NCBI RefSeq assembly: GCF_900105185.1 | Contig: NZ_FNTJ01000002.1 | Coordinates: 992,001-1,056,000, forward strand | Source of the DNA: Pseudomonas saponiphila | GTDB lineage: Bacteria; Pseudomonadota; Gammaproteobacteria; Pseudomonadales; Pseudomonadaceae | Reading direction: 5' to 3' | Length of the DNA: 64,000 bases | Shown here: positions 47,641-57,337 of the stretch, piece after piece | Numbering within the stretch: position 1 is the first letter of the stretch | How the letters are laid out: each line of letters begins with the position of its first letter | Position numbers and translations under genes: made by a program | Notes under the pieces: model-generated | Seen by the model: the letters and a program-made list of their open reading frames with translations, nothing else | What the model was told of the DNA's origin: nothing | The model's database searches: none

Positions 47641-49773
47641 TCAGAAACTCAGGTCGACCTTGGTCCAGAGGGTGCGCCCTGGCTCCTTGATTGCCTGGGG
47701 ATCATTGGCCGGGTAGCCGAAACCGGCGTTGCCCGCCAGGTTCAGGTGTTCGGCGTAGGCCTTGCCGAACAGGTTGTCGACCCCGGTGCTGAGCTTGAGG
47801 TTCTTGGTCACCCGGTAGGCGCCGTTGAGGGAGAACACGCCGAAGCCGCCGCTCTTGCCGAAGTCCTTGCCGACCACGTTGCCCTTGTTCAGGTCGACGC
47901 GATTCTGCGCCGCCACCACCCGCCACAAGGCCCCGGCGCTCCAGTCGTCCTCGCTGTAGGTCAGGCCGAAGCGCGCATCCAGCGGCGGCATCTGCGGCAG
48001 GGCCTTGCCATCGCTGCTGTTCTTGCCCCAGGCGTAGGCCAGGGTTGCATCGGCTTTCCAGTTGGAGGTCAGCTTGTAGGCCGCGCCCAGTTCGCCGCCC
48101 ATGATCCGCGCGTCAATGTTGTCGGCCTGCGAGGTGCTCATGCCCATCATGCGGGTGTTGTAGTCGAAGAGAATGTAGTCGCGCACCTGGCCGATGTAGC
48201 CCGAGGCCCAGGCTTCCAGGTCTTCGCTCTGGTATTGCAGGCCGAAGTCCAACTGGGTGGTTTTTTCCGGCTTGATCGAATCGAAGGCGTTCACTGAACC
48301 GGCCGGGCCCATTTTCGGCGAGAACAGTTCCCAGTAGTCGGGGAAACGCTGGGTGTGGCCCAGGCCGACGTAGAGCGTGGTCGGGCTGTCCGCCAGGTCG
48401 TGCTCGTAGCGCACGAAGCCGCTGGGCAGGGTGTCGGCGCGGGTGTCGCCGGCCGTGGGGTTGGCGCGGCTCATCATGCCCGAGCCGATGCGCTCGCGAT
48501 AATCCTTGGCCGAGGCACGGTCCAGGCGTGCACCAGTGATCAGGCGATCACGCTCGGCGGCGTACCAGGTCAGCTCGCCGAAGGCGCCGTAGTTGTGGAA
48601 GTCGGCGTCCTTGGTGCGGGGCAGTTGCTTGTAGGTGTCGATGCCGCTGCTGGCCCGGGCGCGATGCTCGTTGGTCTGGGCATCCAGGCCGCCGATCAGT
48701 TGCAGGTCGGCCCAGCGCCAGGTGGCCTTGATCCGTGCGCCGAGGGTGCGGCGGTCGACGTTGGAGGCCATGGGACCGGCCATCATCCCGGTGCCGGACG
48801 GGGTCCGCAGGCTGTAGTTGTCCATCACGTGGTCGGCGTAGTTGTAGTAGACCTGGGCCTCGACCTTGTCCAGCACCTCGCCGATGTTGGATTTTTCGAA
48901 ACGCAGACCCAGGCTTTCGCGCTTGAACTGCGAGCCGTCCATGCCGCGCCCGGCGTAGCGGGCTTCACCGTCGCCCTTGCCGGCGGTGAGTTCCAGCAGG
49001 GTGTCGGCGTCCGGGGTCCAGCCCAGGGCCACGTCACCGTTCCACTTGTCGTAGCGCGAGGCCACGGTGTCGTTGTTGCCGTCCTTGTAGTCGTCGGAAT
49101 GGGCGGTGTTGCCGATCACCCGCAGGTAGCCCAGGGGGCCGCCGGCGGCGGCGTCCAGGGTTTTGTCGAAACGGCCGTTGGAACCGGCCAGCAGGCTGGC
49201 GTTGACCCGGGTGCCGAGCTCGCCGAAATGTTCCGGTTCGCGCTCGAACAGCACGGTGCCGGCCGAGGCGCCCGGGCCCCAGAGCACGGTTTGCGGGCCC
49301 TTGATCACGGTCAGGCGGTCGTAGGTTTCCGGGGAAATGTAGGAGGTCGGTGCATCCATGCGCCCGGGGCAGGCGCCGAGCATCATGCCGCCGTTGGTGA
49401 GGATGTTCAGCCGCGAGCCGAACATGCCGCGCAGCACCGGGTCGCCGTTGGTGCCACCGTTGCGCACCAGGGCGAAGCCGGGAATGGTCTTCAGGTAGTC
49501 GCCGCCGTCACTGGCCGGGACCGGCTGGCGTGGGTCCTTGGGGTTGGTGACCACGGTCAGCGGCGAGCTCGGGGCGACGGCGGTGATCACCGTGGGGCTC
49601 AGTTCGGTGCTGTGCTGGGCGTGCTCCGTTGGTGCATCGTCGGCCAGTGCCAGGGGCGTCAGCAGGGCGCCGCAGAGTACTGCCAGAGCACGGTTGAAAT
49701 GTTGGCGGGCAGGGCTCAAGGCAAAGCGCTTGAATGGCTGGGCAACGCCCAGGCGAGAGTCAGCAGAAAACAT
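47641..49773 (-). CDS. oprC: TonB-dependent copper receptor OprC
   Basis: A 710-residue outer-membrane receptor. After the signal (about residue 45) and a TonB-box region, the plug contains GGMMLGACPGRMDAPTSYIS, including the CxxxM copper-binding motif (CPGRM) known from P. aeruginosa OprC, then TVIKGPQTVLWGPGASAGTV. The barrel ends LWTKVDLSF. OprC imports copper; it lies in a copper set with a PepSY protein, PCu(A)C and two DUF2946 proteins. Confidence 0.93.
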   Translation of the reverse strand: MFSADSRLGVAQPFKRFALSPARQHFNRALAVLCGALLTPLALADDAPTEHAQHSTELSPTVITAVAPSSPLTVVTNPKDPRQPVPASDGGDYLKTIPGFALVRNGGTNGDPVLRGMFGSRLNILTNGGMMLGACPGRMDAPTSYISPETYDRLTVIKGPQTVLWGPGASAGTVLFEREPEHFGELGTRVNASLLAGSNGRFDKTLDAAAGGPLGYLRVIGNTAHSDDYKDGNNDTVASRYDKWNGDVALGWTPDADTLLELTAGKGDGEARYAGRGMDGSQFKRESLGLRFEKSNIGEVLDKVEAQVYYNYADHVMDNYSLRTPSGTGMMAGPMASNVDRRTLGARIKATWRWADLQLIGGLDAQTNEHRARASSGIDTYKQLPRTKDADFHNYGAFGELTWYAAERDRLITGARLDRASAKDYRERIGSGMMSRANPTAGDTRADTLPSGFVRYEHDLADSPTTLYVGLGHTQRFPDYWELFSPKMGPAGSVNAFDSIKPEKTTQLDFGLQYQSEDLEAWASGYIGQVRDYILFDYNTRMMGMSTSQADNIDARIMGGELGAAYKLTSNWKADATLAYAWGKNSSDGKALPQMPPLDARFGLTYSEDDWSAGALWRVVAAQNRVDLNKGNVVGKDFGKSGGFGVFSLNGAYRVTKNLKLSTGVDNLFGKAYAEHLNLAGNAGFGYPANDPQAIKEPGRTLWTKVDLSF

Positions 49774-49861
49774 AGATGTTCCATCGATCAGTCTTGAATG
49801 ACACGGCCGCGGGTACGCGTCTGTCGCGCTGACAGCCGGCCGTGTGAGATGAGCAGGGGAC

Positions 49862-50308
49862 TCAGGCGAGGATCGGTGGGGCGCGGGTCAGGGCGCCGGG
49901 GAACACGGTCTGCCGGGCGTGGCCCAGGCGCGTGGCGGGGATCAGGAAATCAGTTGTGGGCGTGGTCGCCAGTGCGGCGAACGACAGGCCTGAAGGCAGC
50001 GCCGGGCAGTTGAACAGCAGGCTGCAATAGCCGCACTTCTCCCAGAGCACATGCTGTTCGCCCTGGGACTTACCTTGTTGCGCGTGATGCGGGCTTTCAC
50101 CGTGACAGCCGGGCGCGCCGTTGCCCATGTCCATGGCGGAGGACATGTTCATCGGCGTGGTGTGATCCATCGGCATCGACTGGGAAATCAGCGGGCCGAT
50201 AAAGATCATCAACATGGCGAACAGGCTGATCCAGCTGCCGCGTCGAACTCGCTGGGAGTTGCGACGCGGCGCGGACCGCCCGCGGCCAGGCGCGTGCGGG
50301 GCGTTCAC
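49862..50308 (-). CDS. DUF2946-like Met/His-rich copper-associated protein
   Basis: 148 residues with an N-terminal hydrophobic helix (WISLFAMLMIFIGPLIS) after a basic stretch. Metal-ligand-rich MPMDHTTPMNMSSAMDMGNG, CHGESPHHAQQ and the C-G-Y-C (EKCGYCSLLF) motif are typical of DUF2946 proteins found beside oprC. Probable periplasmic copper handling; no direct function known. Located 88 bp before oprC in the same direction. Confidence 0.8.
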   Translation of the reverse strand: MNAPHAPGRGRSAPRRNSQRVRRGSWISLFAMLMIFIGPLISQSMPMDHTTPMNMSSAMDMGNGAPGCHGESPHHAQQGKSQGEQHVLWEKCGYCSLLFNCPALPSGLSFAALATTPTTDFLIPATRLGHARQTVFPGALTRAPPILA

Positions 50309-50329
50309 GGTCGAAGGGCCGGTCAGGGC

Positions 50330-50824
50330 TTACTGGTCGTGCATATGCCCTTGCATGGCGTCGGGAGCCTGCTTCTGCACGGCAACCTCGACGGTGACAT
50401 TGCCGGACTTCTCGAAGTGCAGGGTCAGCGGGAAGCGCTTGCCGTCGCTGAGCAGGCTGCGATCCTTGAGCTCCATCAGCATCACGTGGTAGCCCATGGG
50501 CGCGAAGGCCACCTCGCCACCGGCGGGCACCGCGACCTTGGGCACTGGCTGCATCTTCATCATGTCGCCCTGCTTGACGTGCTCATGCAGCTCGGCCCGA
50601 CCGGCGATCGGCGAGTCGACACTGAGCAGGGTGTCGGCGCTCTTGCCCGGGTTGTGCAGCACGAAGTAGGCGGCCACGGTCGGTGCGTTCGGTGGCAGCT
50701 CCTGTGACCAGGGATGGGCGATTTGCAGCTCGCCGGCCTTGTAGTCGTGGGCGGTGGCGAAGCAGGCGGGCAGCAGCAGAGCGGCCAGGAGCAGGGATTG
50801 CTTGACCAGGGATGGTGTAGACAT
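50330..50824 (-). CDS. Periplasmic copper chaperone PCu(A)C
   Basis: 164 residues from ATG 50824 (MSTPSLVKQSLLLAALLLPA). A signal peptide ends at about ATA-H. The copper site HxnMx~21HxM is present: HEHVKQGDMMKM then GYHVMLMEL. PCu(A)C carries Cu(I) to the CuA centre of cytochrome oxidase. Short gap (21 bp) to the DUF2946 gene, so co-transcribed. The Met/His tail (DAMQGHMHDQ) gives further ligands. Confidence 0.92.
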   Translation of the reverse strand: MSTPSLVKQSLLLAALLLPACFATAHDYKAGELQIAHPWSQELPPNAPTVAAYFVLHNPGKSADTLLSVDSPIAGRAELHEHVKQGDMMKMQPVPKVAVPAGGEVAFAPMGYHVMLMELKDRSLLSDGKRFPLTLHFEKSGNVTVEVAVQKQAPDAMQGHMHDQ

Positions 50825-50873
50825 GACGGTTCTCCAGAACGATTCAAAGACGCAGATCACTTGCGAAAGGGAA

Positions 50874-51272
50874 TCATGCCAGAGGCGGTGCACCGGGGTT
50901 CAGGCTGGGCCATTGCTGGCGCAGGGAGAGCATTTCAATCTGCGGTTGCGGCGCGCCCGGCCGGGCGGCGAAGCGGGTGAAGTACAGCTGGGGAACGTGC
51001 CCGGGCAGGGCCACCAGTGGTGGCGAGCCGGAGCAGCACCAACAGTGCTGCATGGTCGAATGATCGTCGTTCTGCGGGGCCTTCTGGTCGAGCTTGCCCA
51101 GGGAGATGGCCACCAGCTTGGTGCCGGTGGACGAGCAGAAACTGCCCCATAGCAGTTGTTCGTTCAGCCCCGGATCGCTGCGCTGCATGGCCCCGGAAAG
51201 CGGCATGGCAAGCATGTTGAACAGCACTGCGAAGCAGGCGATCCAGGCAAATGCGAGCCGTTGTCGGGACAT
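50874..51272 (-). CDS. DUF2946 domain protein
   Basis: 132 residues with an N-terminal helix (FAWIACFAVLFNMLAMPLSG), then HSTMQHCWCCSGSPP with a CxCC-type cysteine cluster and histidines. First gene of the copper set. Function unknown; a copper-binding role is inferred from composition and context. Starts just after the perfect inverted repeat at 51293-51321. Confidence 0.78.
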   Translation of the reverse strand: MSRQRLAFAWIACFAVLFNMLAMPLSGAMQRSDPGLNEQLLWGSFCSSTGTKLVAISLGKLDQKAPQNDDHSTMQHCWCCSGSPPLVALPGHVPQLYFTRFAARPGAPQPQIEMLSLRQQWPSLNPGAPPLA

Positions 51273-51292
51273 GGGGACGATCCGTCGGTTGA

Positions 51293-51321
51293 GCGATCAG
51301 GCGGGTATTTAGCCTGATCGC
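51293..51321. promoter_or_regulatory. Perfect 10-bp inverted repeat upstream of the copper operon
   Basis: GCGATCAGGC-N9-GCCTGATCGC. No T-run follows on either strand. It sits 21 bp before the first copper gene and 51 bp after the antitoxin stop (minus strand), so it may be an operator, a leader hairpin or a terminator of the TA operon. Confidence 0.55.
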
Positions 51322-51371
51322 CGTGGATAAGTAAAAAAGCAGCGTATGCGGTGTGGTGTCGCAGTGCCAGT

Positions 51372-51662
51372 TCAGGCTGGGCTGACGTGGAGCTTGAGCC
51401 CGAGCGCTTTCATGACCTTGATGATGGTCGCGAACTCGGGATTGCCCTGGCTGCCCAGGGCCTTGTACAGGCTCTCGCGGCCCAGGCCGGTATCGCGGGC
51501 GATCTGGGTCATGCCGCGGGCGCGAGCGATATCGTTGAGGGCAGCGCGGATCAGCTTGCCGTCGCCGGTGTCTTCCTCGAAGCAGGCGTCGAGGTAGGCG
51601 ACCATGTCTTCAGGGGACTTGAGGTACTCCGCCGCGTCGAAGCGGGTGACTGGGGTGTGCAT
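51372..51662 (-). CDS. HigA-like antitoxin (addiction-module antidote)
   Basis: A 96-residue antitoxin. MTQIARDTGLGRESLYKALG is the helix-turn-helix; EYLKSPEDMVAYLDACFEED at the N-terminus contacts the toxin in this family (antidote protein found with RelE-type killer proteins). It follows the toxin gene after 3 bp, the reversed toxin-first order typical of this group. Expected to autorepress the pair. Confidence 0.88.
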   Translation of the reverse strand: MHTPVTRFDAAEYLKSPEDMVAYLDACFEEDTGDGKLIRAALNDIARARGMTQIARDTGLGRESLYKALGSQGNPEFATIIKVMKALGLKLHVSPA

Positions 51663-51665
51663 GTT

Positions 51666-51968
51666 TCAACCCTCGCTCTTGAGGTCGTGGGCCAGTTGCC
51701 TGGCGCGTTGGATATCGCGTCTCTGGGTGCTCTTGTCACCGCCGATCAACAACAGGTAGATCACTGTGCCCCGGCGCGAGAAGTACACCCGGTAGCCGGG
51801 GCCACGGTGGATGCGCATCTCGTAGACGCCTCCACCCAGCGGTTCGCAGTCGCCGAAACGGCCCAGCTGGGCGGCGCGGATCCTGGCCAGTACACGGGTT
51901 TTGCCCTGCGGGTCCTTCAGGTGCAGGAGCCAGCGGCTGAACTCCAGGGTCTGCTCGAAGACGTACAT
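51666..51968 (-). CDS. RelE/ParE-family toxin (addiction-module killer protein)
   Basis: 100 residues from ATG 51968 (MYVFEQTLEFSRWLLHLKDP), preceded by AAGGAA. LARIRAAQLGRFGDCEPLGG, VYEMRIHRGPGYRVYFSRRG and LLLIGGDKSTQ are diagnostic for the HigB/RelE-like killer family, which cleaves mRNA at the ribosome. Both parts of the module look intact. It lies at the edge of the inserted copper/TA block. Confidence 0.88.
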   Translation of the reverse strand: MYVFEQTLEFSRWLLHLKDPQGKTRVLARIRAAQLGRFGDCEPLGGGVYEMRIHRGPGYRVYFSRRGTVIYLLLIGGDKSTQRRDIQRARQLAHDLKSEG

Positions 51969-52141
51969 GGCGAATGTATTCCTTGGGATACGGCGTGGCA
52001 ACCCATTTGCCCGCGTGCAGCTCAATCAGGCGACGAGCGGAGCCGGCGCCATTGAGGCTGTCCAAGGAGGCTAAAGCATGGGGTTGGCAGCGCGCTGCCA
52101 GGGGCTTCCCAAGTGTTTGTGGGGCGCGGCGGTTTTGCCTG

Positions 52142-52870
52142 TCAGGTTTTTTCCGGCGAGCTCAGGGCCAGCAGCAACTCGGCCACGCTGGCAAAGTGGC
52201 GGTCGGCTTCGGGCAGTTCGGGGCGCTTGAGCACCAGCACCGGTATGCCCCGCTCACGTGCCACCTCCAGCTTGGGCTCGGTGGCGCTGCTGCCGCTGTT
52301 CTTGCTGATCAGCACGTCGATGTGCCGACGTGCGAACAGTTGGCGCTCGTCTTCGATCAGGAAGGGCCCTCGGGCGCCAATCACTTCGCAACGCTCATTG
52401 CCGGGGCAGGATTCCAGGGCGCGCAGGGTCCAGAACTGCCCCGGAGGAATTTCATCCAGATGCTGCAACGGCTCGCGGCCCAGGGTGAACAGCGGGCGCT
52501 TGAACGGTTCCAGGGCTTCCATCAGTTGCTCCCAACCGGCGATCTCCCGCCAGTCATCGCCCGGTTGCGGCTGCCAGGCCGGGCGGCGCAAGGCCCAGCA
52601 AGGCACGGCTGCGTGCTTTGCCGCGGCCACGGCATTGGCGCTGATCTGCGCAGCGTAGGGGTGGGTGGCATCCAGCAGGAGGCCAATGCGTTGTTCACGG
52701 ATAAAGCGCGCCAGGCCCTCGGCGCCGCCGTAGCCGCCCACCCGGACCTGGCACTTCAGGTCCGTGGGCACCCGGCCGACCCCGGCCAGGCTGTAGATAT
52801 GTTCCAGGCCCAGGGTACGGGCGATGGCCAGGGCCTCGGTGACCCCGCCCAGCAGCAGGATGCGGCTCAT
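52142..52870 (-). CDS. cobK: Precorrin-6A reductase CobK
   Basis: 242 residues from ATG 52870 ([20 protein letters not shown]). [17 protein letters not shown] and [20 protein letters not shown] are conserved CobK/CbiJ sequences. It reduces precorrin-6A with NADPH in corrin ring synthesis. It overlaps cbiD by 4 bp. Last gene of the cobL-cbiD-cobK set. Confidence 0.92.
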   Translation of the reverse strand: MSRILLLGGVTEALAIARTLGLEHIYSLAGVGRVPTDLKCQVRVGGYGGAEGLARFIREQRIGLLLDATHPYAAQISANAVAAAKHAAVPCWALRRPAWQPQPGDDWREIAGWEQLMEALEPFKRPLFTLGREPLQHLDEIPPGQFWTLRALESCPGNERCEVIGARGPFLIEDERQLFARRHIDVLISKNSGSSATEPKLEVARERGIPVLVLKRPELPEADRHFASVAELLLALSSPEKT

Positions 52871-53964
52871 GACAAGACTCCGGCATGGCCAACGATGCCG
52901 CCCTGGCGGTCGATGGCGAAGACTTCCACCTGGACTTGGGCCGGCACCACGCTGCGGGCGAAGTCCAGGGCGTGCTGGCACACCGCGTCGCCCAGGGCGA
53001 TTCCGGCGGCGCTGGCCATGGCCAGTGCCTGCTGGCTGGTATTGGCTTCGCGGATGGCCTGTTGCAGGTCCGCTCCGGCGCCCACCGCGGCGGCCCATTG
53101 CGCCAGTTGCGGCAGGTCGATGCTGGAATGGCGGCTGTGCAGGTCCATGTGTCCGGCGGCCAGCTTGCTGATCTTGCCGAAGCCACCGCACAGGCTGAGT
53201 TTATCCACAGGCACTTTGCGCAGGTGCTTGAGCACCGCGCCGACGAAGTCGCCCATTTCGATCAGGGCGATTTCCGGCAGGTTGTAGACCCGGCGCATGG
53301 TGTCTTCGCTGGCGTTGCCGGTGCAGGCGGCAATGTGCAGGTAGCCGTTGGTCCTGGCCACGTCGATGCCCTGGTGGATCGAGGCGATATAGGCCGCACA
53401 GGAGAAGGGCCGGACAATGCCGCTGGTGCCCAGGATCGACAGTCCGCCGAGAATCCCCAGGCGCGGGTTCATGGTTTTCAGGGCCAGCTCGGCGCCGCCC
53501 TCGACATTCACCGTGACTTCGAAACCGCCGGTGTAGGCGTGCTCCTCGGCAAGCCGTTGTAGGTGCTCGCTGATCATCCGGCGTGGCACGGGATTGATCG
53601 CCGGCTCGCCCACTGCCAGCACCAGGCCGGGTCGGGTCACGGTGCCCACGCCCTGGCCGGCGATGAAGCGGATTCCCGGCTCGCGGGTCAGGCGCACCTG
53701 GGTGTAGAGCAGGGCGCCGTGGGTCACGTCCGGGTCGTCGCCGGCATCCTTGAGGGTCCCGGCCTCGGCGCCCTCGGCGGTGCGTCGGCAGAACTCCAGG
53801 CGCATCTGCACCTGCTTGCCCTTGGGCAGGACGATCTGCACTGCGTCGGCGTTGATGCCCCCCAGCAACAGGCGCGCGGCGGCCAGGCTGGTGGCGGTGG
53901 CGCAGCTGCCAGTGGTCAGGCCACTGCGCAGGGGCGCGGGCTGTTCGGCCGTCTCCTCACGCAT
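52867..53964 (-). CDS. cbiD: Cobalt-precorrin-5B C1-methyltransferase-type protein CbiD
   Basis: 365 residues from ATG 53964 ([20 protein letters not shown]). [19 protein letters not shown] and [24 protein letters not shown] (split: [24 protein letters not shown]) are CbiD signatures. In the anaerobic route CbiD methylates C1; in Pseudomonas it stands with the oxygen-dependent CobG and may replace CobF, absent here. The upstream part of its frame runs into a REP pair and is not coding. Confidence 0.92.
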   Translation of the reverse strand: MREETAEQPAPLRSGLTTGSCATATSLAAARLLLGGINADAVQIVLPKGKQVQMRLEFCRRTAEGAEAGTLKDAGDDPDVTHGALLYTQVRLTREPGIRFIAGQGVGTVTRPGLVLAVGEPAINPVPRRMISEHLQRLAEEHAYTGGFEVTVNVEGGAELALKTMNPRLGILGGLSILGTSGIVRPFSCAAYIASIHQGIDVARTNGYLHIAACTGNASEDTMRRVYNLPEIALIEMGDFVGAVLKHLRKVPVDKLSLCGGFGKISKLAAGHMDLHSRHSSIDLPQLAQWAAAVGAGADLQQAIREANTSQQALAMASAAGIALGDAVCQHALDFARSVVPAQVQVEVFAIDRQGGIVGHAGVLS

Positions 53965-53976
53965 GCCCTGGCCCCC

Positions 53977-54053
53977 GTAGGAGCGAGCTTGCTCGCGAAG
54001 GGCGCACGGCGGTGTTTGGGGCGGACGCTTTCGCGGGCAAGCCCGCTCCTGCA
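53977..54053. repeat. REP pair between cobL and cbiD
   Basis: GTAGGAGCGAGCTTGCTCGC faces GCGGGCAAGCCCGCTCCTGC about 33 bp apart, filling the gap between two genes of one operon. Confidence 0.82.
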
Positions 54054-54057
54054 AGGT

Positions 54058-55272
54058 TCATGGCCGGTCCAGGGGTTTGTGCAGGTCCAGCAGGGTGATC
54101 GGCAGGGCCTGGCGCCAGGTATCGAATTCCCCCAGGGGCTGGGCCTGGGCGATATGGATGCGGGTCAGCTCGCCGCCATGGGCTTGGCGCCAGTGCATCA
54201 GGGTCATTTCACTTTGCAGGGTCACCGCGTTGGCCACCAGGCGTCCGCCGGGCTTGAGCCGTTCCCAGCAGGTGTGCAGCACGCCCTCGCGGGTTACCCC
54301 GCCGCCGATGAACACCGCATCGGGGCGCTCCAGCCCGGCCAGGGCCTGGGGCGCGCTGCCGCGAATCAGTTGCAGCCCGGGCACGCCGAGCACGTCACGG
54401 TTGTATTCGATCAACTGCTGGCGGCCGTCGTCGGCTTCGATGGCCAGGGCCCGGCAGCTGGGGTGTGCGCGCATCCATTCGATGCCGATGGAGCCGCTGC
54501 CGGCGCCCACATCCCAGAGCAGTTGGCCGGGCACCGGGGCCAGGCGGGCCAGGGTGATGGCGCGCACGTCACGCTTGGTCAGCTGGCCGTCGTGGCGGAA
54601 GGCCGAGTCCGGCAGGCCGGCCAATCGGGACAGTTGCGGCGTATCGGCTGCCGCCCGGCATTCGATTGCCAGCAGATTGAGGTCGGCCAGCGCCGGATCG
54701 CTCCAGTCATCGGCGCTGCTGTCCAGGCGCCGTTCCAGAGGGCCACCCAGGTGCTCCAGCACCGTCAGGCGGCTCGGGCCGAAACCGCGTTCACGCAGCA
54801 GGCCGGCAATCGCCGCCGGGCTGTGGCGGTCATTGCTCAGCACCAGCAGGCGCACGCCGCTGGACAGCTGGGCATTGAGCGCGGCAATCGGCCGGGCCAC
54901 CACCGACAGCGTGACCACGTCCTGCAGCGCCCAGCCCAGGCGAGCAGCGGCCAGGGAATAGGAAGAGGGGAAAGACACTACCTGCAACTCGTCGGCCGGC
55001 AGTTGCCGGGCCAGGCTGGCACCGACGCCGAACAGCATCGGATCGCCGCTGGCCAGCACACAGACTGGCGTCCCGCGTTGGCTCAGCACCGGCTCCAGCG
55101 AGAACGGACTGGGCCACAACTGGCGTTCGCCGCGGATGCAGGCCGGCAGCAGATCCAGCTGACGCTGGGCGCCGATGATCCGCGAAGCGCCCAGCAGGGC
55201 GTGGCGGGCATTCCTGCCCAGCCCCTTGAAGCCGTCTTCACCGATTCCCACTACTGTCAGCCAGGGCGACAT
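54058..55272 (-). CDS. cobL: Precorrin-6Y C5,15-methyltransferase (decarboxylating) CobL (CbiE-CbiT fusion)
   Basis: 404 residues in two domains: an N-terminal CbiE-type tetrapyrrole methylase (residues 1-200; [31 protein letters not shown]) and a C-terminal CbiT-type Rossmann methylase ([33 protein letters not shown]). It methylates C5 and C15 and decarboxylates the acetate chain at C12. Divergent from cobG with a 132-bp gap. No B12 riboswitch was recognised there. Confidence 0.93.
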   Translation of the reverse strand: MSPWLTVVGIGEDGFKGLGRNARHALLGASRIIGAQRQLDLLPACIRGERQLWPSPFSLEPVLSQRGTPVCVLASGDPMLFGVGASLARQLPADELQVVSFPSSYSLAAARLGWALQDVVTLSVVARPIAALNAQLSSGVRLLVLSNDRHSPAAIAGLLRERGFGPSRLTVLEHLGGPLERRLDSSADDWSDPALADLNLLAIECRAAADTPQLSRLAGLPDSAFRHDGQLTKRDVRAITLARLAPVPGQLLWDVGAGSGSIGIEWMRAHPSCRALAIEADDGRQQLIEYNRDVLGVPGLQLIRGSAPQALAGLERPDAVFIGGGVTREGVLHTCWERLKPGGRLVANAVTLQSEMTLMHWRQAHGGELTRIHIAQAQPLGEFDTWRQALPITLLDLHKPLDRP

Positions 55273-55404
55273 CTATCTTCCTCAAACCTAAGGTTCCGAC
55301 CGGCAGGCATTTTCATGCCTTCGGACAAAGCAGGCATAATACCGCGCCTTCGTTGACGAAGCGCTTTTCCCACACTGCCGGTTGCCCCTTTGAACGAACG
55401 CCCT

Positions 55405-56718
55405 ATGTCCACCGCCATCCGCCCCTCGGCCTGCCCGGGATTGCTGCGCATCGTCCCGGCGCTGGACGGCGGCATCTGCCGGATCAAGCTGGCGGGCGGG
55501 GTCATCAGTGCCGCCCAGGCCAGGGCGGTGGCCGAGGCGGCGCAGGCCTATGCCGGCGGTGTGATCGAGGCCACCAACCGCGCCAACCTGCAGATTCGCG
55601 GGATCGGTGTCGAGCATCAGGCCCTGATCGATGCACTCCTGGCGGCGGGCCTGGGGCCGACCACCGCCGCCGGTGACGATGTGCGCAACCTGATGCTCAG
55701 CCCCAGCGCCGGCATCGACCGGCAAATGCTGATGGACACCCGTGCCCTGGCCGGGCAGATCCTGGCGACCTTGCAGAGTCACCCGCGCTTTCATGAACTG
55801 TCGGCCAAGTTCGCCGTGCAGCTCGATGGCGGCGAAGCCCTGGCCATGCTCGAACATCACCACGATCTGTGGCTGGCGGCGGTTATGCATGAAGGGCAGT
55901 TGCTGCTGGCCTTCGGCCTGGCCGGCAGCCCTGTGGATAAACCCCTGGCGGCGGTGCCCGAGGCACAGGGGCATGAGCTGCTGGTGGCCGTGCTGGAGCT
56001 GTTTCTCGAGCTGGCCACCCCCGAGCAGACGCGGATGCGGCATTTGCTGGAGCGAGTGCCGGTAGCGGATTTCCTGGCCCGACTGAACCTGCGCCTGAGC
56101 CGCCCCTTGCTGAGCATTGACCACTGGCAGCGCCCGGCCGCGGTGGCAGGCTTGCACCTGGGAACTTATCCACAGCGTGAACGCGACCGGGTCTATGTCG
56201 GTGCGGTCGCGCCCCTGGGGCGCCTGGACCCTGCCATGCTGCGCGGCGCCGCCCAACTGGCCGAGCAATACGGCGACGCCAGCCTGCGTTTCACGCCCTG
56301 GCAGAGCCTGTTGCTGCCGGGCGTTGCCCCGGCGGAGGCCGCCACAGTCACCGCCCGCCTGGAGCAATTGGGACTGTTGTGCCGTGCTCGACAATCCCTG
56401 GCCCACCTGATTGCCTGCACCGGCTCCAGTGGCTGTGGCAAGGCCCTGGCCGATACCAAGGGCGACGCGCTTGAGCTGGCGCAGCTGCTGCAGCGTCACG
56501 GCCGGCAGGCGGCCGTGCACCTGTCGGGTTGCCCGCGTTCCTGCGCTGCCGCCCACGTGGCGCCGGCCACGCTGCTGGCGCAGGCCCCAGGGCGCTACGA
56601 CTTGTATTTACGCGACGCTGCGCAGCCGGGTTTCGGCACGCTGCACGCACGCAACCTTTCTATTGCAGCGGCAGAGGCCCTGCTTGATGCCCGCCTACGG
56701 AGCTCCCTAGATGATTGA
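55405..56718 (+). CDS. cobG: Precorrin-3B synthase CobG
   Basis: 437 residues from ATG 55405; a TTG at 55390 is a possible earlier start. This iron-sulphur mono-oxygenase of the aerobic pathway has sulfite/nitrite-reductase-like ferredoxin halves. The 4Fe-4S cysteines are Cys338 and Cys344 (ACTGSSGC) and Cys376 and Cys380 (GCPRSC). It uses O2 for ring contraction, marking the oxygen-dependent route. Overlaps cobH by 8 bp. Confidence 0.92.
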   Translation: MSTAIRPSACPGLLRIVPALDGGICRIKLAGGVISAAQARAVAEAAQAYAGGVIEATNRANLQIRGIGVEHQALIDALLAAGLGPTTAAGDDVRNLMLSPSAGIDRQMLMDTRALAGQILATLQSHPRFHELSAKFAVQLDGGEALAMLEHHHDLWLAAVMHEGQLLLAFGLAGSPVDKPLAAVPEAQGHELLVAVLELFLELATPEQTRMRHLLERVPVADFLARLNLRLSRPLLSIDHWQRPAAVAGLHLGTYPQRERDRVYVGAVAPLGRLDPAMLRGAAQLAEQYGDASLRFTPWQSLLLPGVAPAEAATVTARLEQLGLLCRARQSLAHLIACTGSSGCGKALADTKGDALELAQLLQRHGRQAAVHLSGCPRSCAAAHVAPATLLAQAPGRYDLYLRDAAQPGFGTLHARNLSIAAAEALLDARLRSSLDD

Positions 56719-57337
56719 TTACATCCGCGACGGTCAGGAGATCTATCGCAACTCCTTCGCGATCATTCGCGAAGAAGCCAAGCTGGATCGCATTCCGGCC
56801 GACCTGGAAAAACTCGCGGTTCGGGTGATCCACGCCTGCGGCATGGTGGAGGCCATCGACGGCCTGCAGTTCTCGGCGGGCGCAGGCAAGGCCGGGCGTG
56901 AGGCCCTGGCCGCCGGGGCGCCGATTCTCTGCGATGCGCACATGGTGTCCGAAGGCATCACCCGGGCGCGCCTGCCGGCCAACAACCCGGTGATCTGCAC
57001 CCTGCGCGACGAGCGCGTGCCGGAGCTGGCCCGGGAGCTGGGCAACACCCGCTCGGCAGCGGCCCTGGAGCTCTGGCGCCCGCACCTGGAGGGCAGCGTG
57101 GTGGTGATCGGCAATGCCCCTACCGCACTCTTCTACCTGCTGGAAATGCTCGACGCCGGCGCGCCGAAGCCGGCGCTGATCCTTGGCTTCCCGGTGGGCT
57201 TCGTCGGGGCGGCCGAGTCCAAGGCGATGCTCGCTGCCGACAGCCGTGGCGTGCCGTTCGTGATCATGCAGGGGCGCCTGGGCGGTAGCGCCATGGCCGC
57301 CGCCGCCGTCAATGCCCTGGCCACGGAGGTCGAATGA
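56711..57337 (+). CDS. cobH: Precorrin-8X methylmutase CobH
   Basis: 208 residues, the family size. [35 protein letters not shown] (with the catalytic His in VIHACGM) and [13 protein letters not shown] are conserved. It moves the methyl group from C11 to C12 to give hydrogenobyrinate. Overlaps both cobG and cobI. Confidence 0.95.
   Translation: MIDYIRDGQEIYRNSFAIIREEAKLDRIPADLEKLAVRVIHACGMVEAIDGLQFSAGAGKAGREALAAGAPILCDAHMVSEGITRARLPANNPVICTLRDERVPELARELGNTRSAAALELWRPHLEGSVVVIGNAPTALFYLLEMLDAGAPKPALILGFPVGFVGAAESKAMLAADSRGVPFVIMQGRLGGSAMAAAAVNALATEVE

Noticed and set aside
51293..51321. Rho-independent terminator of the TA operon
   Set aside because: There is no T-run on the minus strand after the stem; kept only as an inverted repeat of unknown role.
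55273..55404. Cobalamin riboswitch between cobL and cobG
   Set aside because: The gap is only about 130 bp and no B12-box-like sequence was found.
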